From the NCBI GenBank assembly GCA_035552095.1, contig DASZMA010000033.1, forward strand, positions 1-64,000: 64,000 nucleotides of DNA. The letters are read 5' to 3'. This stretch comes from Bog-473 sp035552095 (GTDB taxonomy: Bacteria; Actinomycetota; Acidimicrobiia; Acidimicrobiales; RAAP-2). The notes under the pieces are model-generated. The model saw nothing but the letters and a program-made list of their open reading frames with translations, ran no database searches and was not told where the DNA came from. The position numbers and the translations under genes were made by a program. Positions 1 to 5,905 of this stretch are shown here, in pieces. Position 1 is the stretch's first letter, and each line of letters opens with the position of its first letter.

Positions 1-308
1 GCGTCGACCCGATCGAGGAGGACGGGCTCCTTCAGACGGGCGATACGACCGGCGAAGCCGACGCCGACCGGCACCCGCACCCCTTGACGGACCTCCTCCT
101 CAATGCCGCAGGCCGCCCGGGCCACCAGGTCACCCGATTCCTTGTCCAGCAGGAGCACGGCCGCAGTGTCAGCCTTGACAATGCTGCGCACCCGTTCCAA
201 GAGCTCAGTGAGCAGATCCTCGACATCCAGGTGGACCAGAGTGGTGTCGGTGACCGCGCGGAAGTTGGCCAACTGCGCTTCGGCGCTGAGATCCTCCTCG
301 CGGTCCAC
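1..308 (-). CDS. GAF-domain signalling protein, N-terminal part (runs off the window)
   Basis: About 102 residues are visible; the frame is open to the left window edge, so the C-terminus is missing. The minus-strand translation contains LANFRAVTDTTLVHLDVEDL, then TAAVLLLDKESGDLVARAA and VPVGVGFAGRIA, the typical beta-strand pattern and 'GxGxxG' turn of a GAF domain beginning near residue 20. In actinobacteria such an N-terminus usually precedes a PP2C-type (RsbU/SpoIIE) phosphatase or a histidine kinase; which one applies cannot be seen. I chose GTG at 308 because no ATG lies upstream in frame; an AAAAGGGGA stretch lies about 16 nt before it, so the start is uncertain. The divergent neighbour is a STAS anti-anti-sigma protein, the usual substrate of RsbU-like phosphatases, which favours a partner-switching role (inference). 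Confidence 0.8.
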   Translation of the reverse strand, partial: MDREEDLSAEAQLANFRAVTDTTLVHLDVEDLLTELLERVRSIVKADTAAVLLLDKESGDLVARAACGIEEEVRQGVRVPVGVGFAGRIARLKEPVLLDRVD

Positions 309-369
309 GAAGCGATCGTACCGTCCCCTTTTGCAATGGGAGATGCGCTGAAGACCCCTAAAACGCCTA

Positions 370-398
370 TTGAAAACCCATGATGCAGTACATATTCT
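370..398 (+). promoter_or_regulatory. sigma-70 type promoter of the STAS gene
   Basis: TTGAAA (370-375), a 17-bp spacer and TATTCT (393-398) form a good vegetative-type promoter in an otherwise GC-rich region. The predicted transcript would have a leader of roughly 90 nt before the ATG at 494. Confidence 0.6.
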
Positions 399-493
399 GG
401 CCGAAGGCCGAGTCAAAAAGTGGCTCGATGAGATCTAGTGACCCTCATGGATCTCTACCACCGCGGTGCCAAGGTAAGGGAAAGGCAAAGGCC

Positions 494-877
494 ATGTCGC
501 TTCTCGTCGCTTGCAACGGTCCGGCGCTTGAGACTGAGATCCGCAAGGTTGAACAGCAACATGCGCTTGTCATGCTTGACGGGGAATTGGACGCCTCAAC
601 CGTGCACCTGCTGTACGACCAATTTGCCGCGCTGGCCCGAGAAGGAACCATGCACGTCGCTCTGAACCTGGCCGAGCTTGACTTCATTGACTCCACCGGT
701 CTCTCCGTGATCGTCGCCGAACACAAGAGGGTCGAAGCCATGGGCGGCGAGCTGATCGTCTTCTCGCCCTGCCCAAATGTGCGTCGACTGCTCGAACTCA
801 CCGGGTTGGACGAATACCTCAACGTGCGACCGGCCAAAGTTGAGCGCGCCAAACCTCTCGGCTCCACCAACACCTGA
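494..877 (+). CDS. STAS-domain anti-sigma factor antagonist
   Basis: A 127-residue single STAS domain, the size of SpoIIAA/RsbV. The helix-1 phosphorylation region reads NLAELDFIDSTGLSVIV; the serine of 'DSTGL' is the conserved phosphorylatable residue that controls binding to the anti-sigma kinase. In the family the unphosphorylated protein sequesters a serine-kinase anti-sigma factor and so frees an alternative sigma factor. I chose the ATG at 494 because a GTAAGGGAAAGG purine stretch lies just upstream and the protein then starts at the domain boundary; an in-frame ATG at 380 would overlap the promoter. The divergent GAF protein is the likely regulatory phosphatase or kinase partner. No sigma factor or anti-sigma kinase gene is in the window. 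Confidence 0.9.
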   Translation: MSLLVACNGPALETEIRKVEQQHALVMLDGELDASTVHLLYDQFAALAREGTMHVALNLAELDFIDSTGLSVIVAEHKRVEAMGGELIVFSPCPNVRRLLELTGLDEYLNVRPAKVERAKPLGSTNT

Positions 878-1103
878 TCCGGCCAACTCCATCGGGCGAC
901 CATCGGGCGGGGATGGAGTCTGCTCACGCAACGTTCCGAACCGGGCTGGTCGATCCCCGCTCACAATCAGTGCGTATCTCCCGGTTCGACGCCGCCATGG
1001 TGTGCGGCCACGCCATACCCTGGCCGACCGCTGCTGCCGGCAAAAACAGCTGGCTGGCCCGGCCCTGGGCGGAGCGAACGAGCGGGAGGTAACGTCTACG
1101 GAC

Positions 1104-1124
1104 CGGCCCGCATAGGGCGGGCCG
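1104..1124 (+). promoter_or_regulatory. GC-rich hairpin upstream of the 70-residue gene
   Basis: An 8-bp perfect inverted repeat CGGCCCGC / GCGGGCCG closes a 5-nt loop (ATAGG). It ends 16 nt before the GTG at 1141, with GGGAGG lying between. There is no T-run, so it could be a leftover terminator of the STAS gene or a leader structure of the small gene. Confidence 0.4.
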
Positions 1125-1140
1125 CAGTAGGGAGGACGAC

Positions 1141-1353
1141 GTGCACCAGCCGATCGACGACCACTTCCTGTCGAAGTACCGGGCACTGCTGGACGCTGAA
1201 GATGTGGCGTTCGACGAGCTTGAGCACGCGTGCGAGGAGGGCGACCGAGCCCAATTCGACAAGGACATGGTTGATTGGCAGTCCGCTCTGGAGCGCAAGA
1301 TCAGCTTCCTCCACCACGCCGGCGTGGAGATGCCCCTCCCCGTCTCCTTGTAA
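1141..1353 (+). CDS. small acidic hypothetical protein (70 aa)
   Basis: A 70-residue protein with a GTG start preceded by GGGAGGACGAC, a strong ribosome binding site at good spacing. It is rich in Asp/Glu, His and Leu, predicted mostly helical (for example YRALLDAEDVAFDELEHA), and has no signal peptide, membrane segment or cysteine. I do not recognise a family. Codon use is GC3-rich like its neighbours, which supports real coding. It sits alone after a hairpin, converging on the PhyH gene. Its function is unknown. Confidence 0.6.
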   Translation: MHQPIDDHFLSKYRALLDAEDVAFDELEHACEEGDRAQFDKDMVDWQSALERKISFLHHAGVEMPLPVSL

Positions 1354-1423
1354 CACCTCACGCTTGTAACAGCGGAGGCTCGCTCCGTCGCCGTCGTGTG
1401 GTCAGAACCCGGCGAGCCGCGCC

Positions 1424-2248
1424 TCAGTGGACGGGCTCGCCCCCGACCAACACCGGGAACTGGCGCTCGGGCGCATCGGCCGGCACGTGCTGGCGGTCCC
1501 CCCGAGGCGGACCGACCACGACGTGGGCGCCGTCGGGGGCGTACTGGACGATGTAGGCCTTGCGCACCGCATCGGTCCGGTTGGGCCCGGTGCTGTGCGG
1601 GGTGAGCGACGAGAACACCACCATGCCGCCGGCCCGCACCGGCGCCGGCACCGCCTCGTCGGTCCGGTCGAAGCAGACCAACCCGGTGTCACTGACGTGG
1701 TGGCGCAAGGTGCCCATGGTGTGCAGGCCGGGCACCACCCACGGGCAGCCGTTCTCCTCAGTGGCATCGGTCAGGGCGATCCAACAGGTGAGGTACTGCT
1801 GCGGCTCCAAGTAGGCGTACCCGTTGTCCTGGTGCCACGGGAACGGGGCCGCCGTGCCGGGCTTCTTGTAGACCGCCTGGTCCCAGTAGAGGCGGACGTC
1901 GGGGCCGATCAGGTCAGCGCACACACCGAGGAGCGGCGACGCCGCAACGAACTGGCGCAGCCGCGTCGAACGGGCCACCAGGTGCGTGGTGAAGGTGATC
2001 TCGTCGGCCCGGGCGATGAAGGCCCGGCCACCCTCGGCCTGGCGCAGGCTCTCCTCGAATTCATGCTCAAACGGGTCGATCTCGGCCGTCACCTCGGCCA
2101 CCGTGGCCGGATCGAAGGCGTCCTGGATCACGAAGTACCCCAGTTGGTCGTAGGCCGCGGCCTGCGCCGCCGTGATGTGCCCGAAGGGCGGGCGGTGCGG
2201 CGCCCAGGTGAACGACTCGTTGAGGGGGTGGCGGACGGCGCTGGTCAC
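1424..2248 (-). CDS. phytanoyl-CoA dioxygenase (PhyH) family protein
   Basis: A 274-residue Fe(II)/2-oxoglutarate-dependent oxygenase of the PhyH superfamily. The iron triad is visible as WHQD (His139, Asp141) and a distal His218 in SSLTPHSTGPN, with arginines just after it (R224, R229) that can bind 2-oxoglutarate. The N-terminal YDQLGYFVIQDAFDP is the usual family opening. In actinobacteria such enzymes hydroxylate or halogenate small molecules in secondary metabolism or phytanoyl-type acyl chains; the substrate cannot be told here. The start is GTG at 2248; a TACGGT box 7 nt upstream suggests a leaderless message. It lies downstream of the tetR gene on the same strand, separated by a strong hairpin. 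Confidence 0.9.
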   Translation of the reverse strand: MTSAVRHPLNESFTWAPHRPPFGHITAAQAAAYDQLGYFVIQDAFDPATVAEVTAEIDPFEHEFEESLRQAEGGRAFIARADEITFTTHLVARSTRLRQFVAASPLLGVCADLIGPDVRLYWDQAVYKKPGTAAPFPWHQDNGYAYLEPQQYLTCWIALTDATEENGCPWVVPGLHTMGTLRHHVSDTGLVCFDRTDEAVPAPVRAGGMVVFSSLTPHSTGPNRTDAVRKAYIVQYAPDGAHVVVGPPRGDRQHVPADAPERQFPVLVGGEPVH

Positions 2249-2255
2249 CCGGGCA

Positions 2256-2261
2256 ACCGTA
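2256..2261 (-). promoter_or_regulatory. candidate leaderless -10 box of the PhyH gene
   Basis: On the minus strand TACGGT (TANNNT type) ends 7 nt before the GTG start at 2248, the spacing expected when transcription begins at the start codon. It overlaps the tetR-side hairpin. Confidence 0.35.
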
Positions 2262-2291
2262 GCGTCGCCTTCCCGACGGCTGACGCTACGG
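2257..2291 (-). terminator. hairpin at the end of the tetR gene
   Basis: Perfect 10-bp inverted repeat CCGTAGCGTC / GACGCTACGG with a 15-nt loop. Its right arm covers the tetR stop codon (2286-2288). No T-run follows, as is common for GC-rich actinobacterial terminators. Confidence 0.5.
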
Positions 2292-3017
2292 CGCGGGCTG
2301 AGGGTCCAGACCGACCGTCCAGCCAGCCTGGCGCACGGTGGCGTCGAAGAAGAGCGCCGGATCCAACACGGTTCGGCGCCAGTGGCCGAACACCTCCAGG
2401 CTGATGACGCCGATCAAGGTGCACCAGGTCTGCATGAGCAGGGTGACCGTGGCCGTCGCCGCCCCCGGGAGGAGCGCTTCGGCCACCGGGGCCAGCGCCG
2501 CCGCCATGGCCGGGGAGGACAGATCAGGGGAAGACAGCGCCGGCCCGGGCGCCGCGAGTCGGCCCGCGCTCGCCGCCTCGGCGATGGGCCGCACCACAGC
2601 GGCGGCCAGGCGGGTGTAGGGGACCACCGTGTCCTCGGGCGCCTCGTAGCCCGGCACCGGGGCGCCGAAGATGAGGCCCCACTCGTGGGAGTGCTCCAGG
2701 GCCCACTGCCGCATGGCGCGGGGCACGGCGAGCCAGCGCTCGCCGTCGCTGCCCGCGTGGGCGTAGGCCGCGTTCGAGGCGGCCTCGGCCCGGTCCGCCA
2801 GTGACTCGTAGGCGCCCAGGATCAGCGCGCTCAGGAGAGCGTCGCGCCCGGAGAAGTACCGGTAGAGCGCCGAGGGGGCCATCTCCAGCTCGCGGGCGAT
2901 GGAGCGGAGGGAGAGCGCGGCCGCCCCGTCGCGGGCCAGGTGGGCCCGGGCCACGGCCAGGATCTCCTGGGTCACCTCGGTCCGGATCCGGTCCCGGGCG
3001 GTACGTGGAGCGGACAC
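2286..3017 (-). CDS. TetR-family transcriptional regulator
   Basis: A 243-residue regulator. The N-terminal helix-turn-helix is visible: TEVTQEILAVARAHLARDG, then LSLRSIARELEMAPSALYRYFSGRDALLSALI, the 'ALYRYF' recognition-helix signature of TetR proteins. The C-terminal ~180 residues form the variable ligand/dimer domain (TetR_C WHG-like). I chose GTG at 3017; the open frame continues 50 codons upstream, but that extension would run through the promoter and palindromes of the divergent gene. Divergent orientation to the nitroreductase-family gene at 3139, with two palindromes in the 121-bp gap, suggests it represses that gene and itself (inference). Confidence 0.9.
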   Translation of the reverse strand: MSAPRTARDRIRTEVTQEILAVARAHLARDGAAALSLRSIARELEMAPSALYRYFSGRDALLSALILGAYESLADRAEAASNAAYAHAGSDGERWLAVPRAMRQWALEHSHEWGLIFGAPVPGYEAPEDTVVPYTRLAAAVVRPIAEAASAGRLAAPGPALSSPDLSSPAMAAALAPVAEALLPGAATATVTLLMQTWCTLIGVISLEVFGHWRRTVLDPALFFDATVRQAGWTVGLDPQPAP

Positions 3018-3049
3018 GCCGCCAGTCTGACCGTTCCGGACTGAGAACA

Positions 3050-3074
3050 CAAGTACTTGACGTGAACATTGTTC
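3050..3074. promoter_or_regulatory. two palindromic operator candidates (TetR type)
   Basis: CAAGTACTTG (3050-3059) is a perfect 10-bp palindrome overlapping the -35 box, and GAACATTGTTC (3064-3074) is a perfect 5-1-5 inverted repeat in the spacer between -35 and -10. A repressor bound at either would block the promoter of the gene at 3139. The neighbouring TetR protein is the obvious candidate. Confidence 0.55.
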
Positions 3075-3085
3075 TGCTTTAGTAT
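3057..3085 (+). promoter_or_regulatory. sigma-70 promoter of the nitroreductase-family gene
   Basis: TTGACG (3057-3062), an exact 17-bp spacer and TAGTAT (3080-3085). This is the closest match to consensus seen in the window and gives a leader of about 45 nt before the ATG at 3139. Confidence 0.75.
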
Positions 3086-3138
3086 CACTGCTCTTAACCG
3101 ACGCACCGAACGAAACGCCGAACGAAACGGAGAGACCG

Positions 3139-3603
3139 ATGGAGACCAAGCCCGAGCCGCCCGACACCCACTACCAGCGCCCCGACTGGTTCACCCGCAA
3201 CGTGATGAACCGGTTCCTGAACCTCCTCATGCGCCTGGGCATCAGCGCCTGGGGCTCCCGGGTGCTGGAGCACCGGGGACGCCGCTCCGGCCAGCTCCAC
3301 CGCACGCCGGTCAACCTGCTGACCCTCGGCTCGAATCAGTTCCTGGTGGCGGCACGGGGCGAGACGGAGTGGGTGCGCAACGTGCGCGCCGCCGACGGCC
3401 ACCTGGTCCTGCTGCTGGGCCGGAAGCGCCAACTGTGCACGGCCGTTGAGATCCCCCTGGCCGAGCGCACGCCCATCCTGCGGGCGTACCTCGAGCGTTG
3501 GAAGTTCGAGGTCGGCATGTTCTTCCAGGGCGTCGGGCCGGACTCCACCGACGCCGAGTTCGAGGCCATCGCCGAGCGCCACCCGGTCTTCGTCCTGCGC
3601 TAA
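3139..3603 (+). CDS. deazaflavin (F420)-dependent nitroreductase family protein (DUF385)
   Basis: A 154-residue protein of the Ddn/DUF385 split beta-barrel family. Diagnostic stretches are VLEHRGRRSGQLHRTPVNLL near residue 34 and WVRNVRAADGHLVLLLGRKR near residue 75, which in the family form the F420-binding strand and the phosphate-binding 'G-R-x-S-G' turn. Family members use reduced F420 (or bind FMN/haem) to reduce quinones, nitro compounds or other electrophiles. The N-terminal NVMNRFLNLLMRLG helix is typical and may touch the membrane. It has its own consensus promoter with operators bound presumably by the divergent TetR protein, so it looks inducible by a ligand of that regulator. Confidence 0.88.
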   Translation: METKPEPPDTHYQRPDWFTRNVMNRFLNLLMRLGISAWGSRVLEHRGRRSGQLHRTPVNLLTLGSNQFLVAARGETEWVRNVRAADGHLVLLLGRKRQLCTAVEIPLAERTPILRAYLERWKFEVGMFFQGVGPDSTDAEFEAIAERHPVFVLR

Positions 3604-3716
3604 GTGACCTGTCCCGGCCCCGGAGGATCTCTCCGTCCCGCCCTCGGCGCGCACCCCGCCGCCTTTTGGGATAGACCGTCACCCAGCGTCACCTGACGAT
3701 CCGAGGGGCTGGGCCA

Positions 3717-5057
3717 TTGGCTGACCTGCACCAAGAGGGCGCCGCCCCGCCAGGGCCGACCGGGGTGGCCCGGCTGCGGGTCATCCTGGGGCCGGCCGGC
3801 TTCCTCCCCATTGTGCTGCTGATCGCCCTGGCCGTCACCCAGGGCTTCGACGTGGCGGCCTTCGGGGTGCTGGCCCCGGAGATCCGCCACTCCTTCCATC
3901 TCGACAACGCGGGGATCGACGCCGTCACCTCCCTGACCGCGGCCGTGCCCGTGATGTGCGCCATCTTCCTCGGCTACTTGGGCGACCGGGGCAACCGGCT
4001 CCGCCTGACCGCGGCGGGCGCCGTCCTCTGGGGGGTGGCGGCCATCCTCACCGGCCTGGCTCCCGTGCTGGCCGTCCTCATCGCGGCCCGGCTGGTGGGC
4101 GGAGTGGGTCTCCTGGCCTCCCAGACCATCTATCCGAGCCTGATCTCGGACTTCTACCCGCCCGAGGGGTTAGCCCAGATCTTCACGGTCTATCTGATCG
4201 GCTCCACCGGTCTCGGGTTGGTGGGCAGCCCGCTGGCCGGATGGCTCGGGTCCGCCGTCGGCTGGCGGCCGACCTTCGTGTTCCTGGCCGTCCCCACCTT
4301 CATCTGCGCCGCGTTGGTGCTGCGGTTCCTCCGGGAACCGGCCCGACGCTCAATGCAGGCGTCAGCGTCAAGCCCGGCGGCGCCGGCCGTCCCCGGGCTG
4401 CCGGGCCCGGCACCGTTCGAGGGCTCACTGCGGGACGGGTTCCGGGGGGTCCGCTCCATCCGCACCCTGCGCCGCACCTGGGTGGCCGCCTTTCTCTTCG
4501 GGGCCGGCATCATCCCGCTGGCCACCCTGGTCTCGGACTTCTTCCACGACGTGTACCACATCGGCTCCACCAGCCGGGGGGCCCTGGCCGCCTTCGTGGG
4601 CCTGTTCGGCTTGACCGGCATCATCCTGGGCGGGCTCCTGGCTCAGCGCCTCATGGCGAGCAACCGTCTCGACCGCTTCCCGCTCGTCTCGGGCCTGGCC
4701 GTCATTGAATTCGGCCTCTTCACCTTCGTCATGGCCGTGGCGCCCAACCTGTGGGGCTCGGTGGCCGCCGCCTGCGTCCTGGCGGTCGGGGCGGTCGGGT
4801 TCCTCCCGGGCTACGTCACCTTCGTGGCCGTCATTTCGCCGCCCAACCTGCGCAGCCAGGCCTACGCCTGGTCCCTCTTCTTCTACGCACTGGGCGCGCT
4901 CTGCATCACGCCGATCATCGGCGTCATCGCCGACGCCCACGGCCAGCGGGTGGCCATGGTCTGCCTGGCCGGTCTGGTCATGGTTGGCGGATCGGTCGGC
5001 CTGTCGGCCCGGAAGTTTGTAAAGGGCGACCTGGCGCGCTTAGAAACAGCGCCATGA
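3717..5057 (+). CDS. MFS transporter
   Basis: A 446-residue, 12-helix major facilitator superfamily permease. The loop 2-3 signature is present as LGYLGDRGNRLRLTAAGAVL (family G-x-x-x-D-R-x-G-R-R/K). Hydrophobic segments fill residues 20-200 and 250-430 with a Pro/Ala-rich cytoplasmic loop near 215-235. The start is TTG at 3717 preceded by GAGGGGCTGG; no better start exists nearby. The stop overlaps the ATG of the acetyltransferase gene (ATGA), so the two are co-translated. Transporter plus acetyltransferase pairs often handle export and modification of one compound, but the substrate is unknown. Confidence 0.9.
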   Translation: MADLHQEGAAPPGPTGVARLRVILGPAGFLPIVLLIALAVTQGFDVAAFGVLAPEIRHSFHLDNAGIDAVTSLTAAVPVMCAIFLGYLGDRGNRLRLTAAGAVLWGVAAILTGLAPVLAVLIAARLVGGVGLLASQTIYPSLISDFYPPEGLAQIFTVYLIGSTGLGLVGSPLAGWLGSAVGWRPTFVFLAVPTFICAALVLRFLREPARRSMQASASSPAAPAVPGLPGPAPFEGSLRDGFRGVRSIRTLRRTWVAAFLFGAGIIPLATLVSDFFHDVYHIGSTSRGALAAFVGLFGLTGIILGGLLAQRLMASNRLDRFPLVSGLAVIEFGLFTFVMAVAPNLWGSVAAACVLAVGAVGFLPGYVTFVAVISPPNLRSQAYAWSLFFYALGALCITPIIGVIADAHGQRVAMVCLAGLVMVGGSVGLSARKFVKGDLARLETAP

Positions 5058-5866
5058 CGGACGCAGACGGCGGCGGGCTCGGCCACGCCAACCTGATCGC
5101 CTACAGCCGGGCCCTCGCCGGCTGGGGCCGTCGGGGCGGATGCGAGGAGGATGGACGCCTGCTTCTCTACGCCACCGGATCGTGGCTGCCGGTCGGCGGC
5201 AACGGGGCCTTCCGGCGGCGCGACGACGTGCCGGCAGCTGACCTCATCGCCGAGGCGGATGCCTTCTTCGGGGCGCGGGGGCGGGGGTACAGCATCAAGG
5301 TGCGCGACTGGGGGCCGGACGTCGACCTGCAGACGGCGTGCGAGGCCCAAGGTCTGGTGGCCTTCAGCGAGCCGGTGCCCCAGATGGTGTGCCGGCACCA
5401 CCTGGGTGAGCCCACTCCCCCGCCCGGGGTCGAGCTGCGCCGGGTGGTCGACGAAGTCGGCGTGGCGGACTTCGTGGCCGTCAACACCGAGGCCTACGCC
5501 ACCTACGGCATGCCGGCCGACGTCCTCCCAGACATGTTCGATCGGCCCGAGCGGGTGGTGGCCGACGAGGACACCGTCATTGTGGTGGCCTACCTGGGCC
5601 AGCGACCGGTGGCTACCGCGCTGACCTATCTCCATGAGGGAGTGGGCGGCCTGCAGTGGGTGGGCACCGCCTCGGACGTGCGACACCTGAAGCTGGGCTG
5701 GGTGGTCACGCAGTGGGCCACCAACGCGGCCTTCGAACGCGGGGCGACCGCGTGCACCCTGCAGGCCTCCCCCATGGGGGCACCGCTCTACCTCAAGCTG
5801 GGCTATGTGACCGTCTACCACTACCGCGAATACGTGCGTTGGAAGGCACCGGCCGCCGAAGGCTGA
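5054..5866 (+). CDS. GNAT-family N-acetyltransferase
   Basis: A 270-residue protein with a GNAT domain in the C-terminal ~150 residues: VAYLGQRPVATALTY (beta-4), GLQWVGTASDVRHLKLGWVV in place of the acetyl-CoA 'Q/RxxGxG/A' loop, and APLYLKLGYVTVYHYREY (the 'LYxKxGF' end motif). The N-terminal ~110 residues are a less conserved, possibly degenerate second GNAT half. The start ATG at 5054 overlaps the transporter stop codon by 4 nt. A decayed copy of the WATNxAFERG region lies at 8155-8235, on the far side of the secreted repeat gene. Confidence 0.85.
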   Translation: MTDADGGGLGHANLIAYSRALAGWGRRGGCEEDGRLLLYATGSWLPVGGNGAFRRRDDVPAADLIAEADAFFGARGRGYSIKVRDWGPDVDLQTACEAQGLVAFSEPVPQMVCRHHLGEPTPPPGVELRRVVDEVGVADFVAVNTEAYATYGMPADVLPDMFDRPERVVADEDTVIVVAYLGQRPVATALTYLHEGVGGLQWVGTASDVRHLKLGWVVTQWATNAAFERGATACTLQASPMGAPLYLKLGYVTVYHYREYVRWKAPAAEG

Positions 5867-5874
5867 ATCGCCCA

Positions 5875-5895
5875 GACTCCTCCCGGCAGGGAGTC
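5875..5895. terminator. hairpin between converging genes
   Basis: GACTCC (5875-5880) and GGAGTC (5890-5895) form a 6-bp stem around TCCCGGCAG in the 39-bp gap between the GNAT gene and the converging repeat-protein gene. It could end transcription from either side; there is no T-run. Confidence 0.4.
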
Positions 5896-5905
5896 GTCCC
5901 CGCGT

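Noticed and set aside
878..1140. A tRNA gene, because of a GGTTCGAC T-loop-like sequence near 970
   Set aside because: No acceptor, D or anticodon stem can be formed around it.
445..1361. Several open frames on the minus strand opposite the STAS gene and the 70-residue gene
   Set aside because: Arg/Ser/Pro-rich translations lacking ribosome binding sites; the plus strand carries recognisable coding.
3018..3167. N-terminal 50-residue extension of the TetR regulator
   Set aside because: It would be translated through the consensus promoter and palindromes of the divergent gene; GTG 3017 gives the normal TetR N-terminus.
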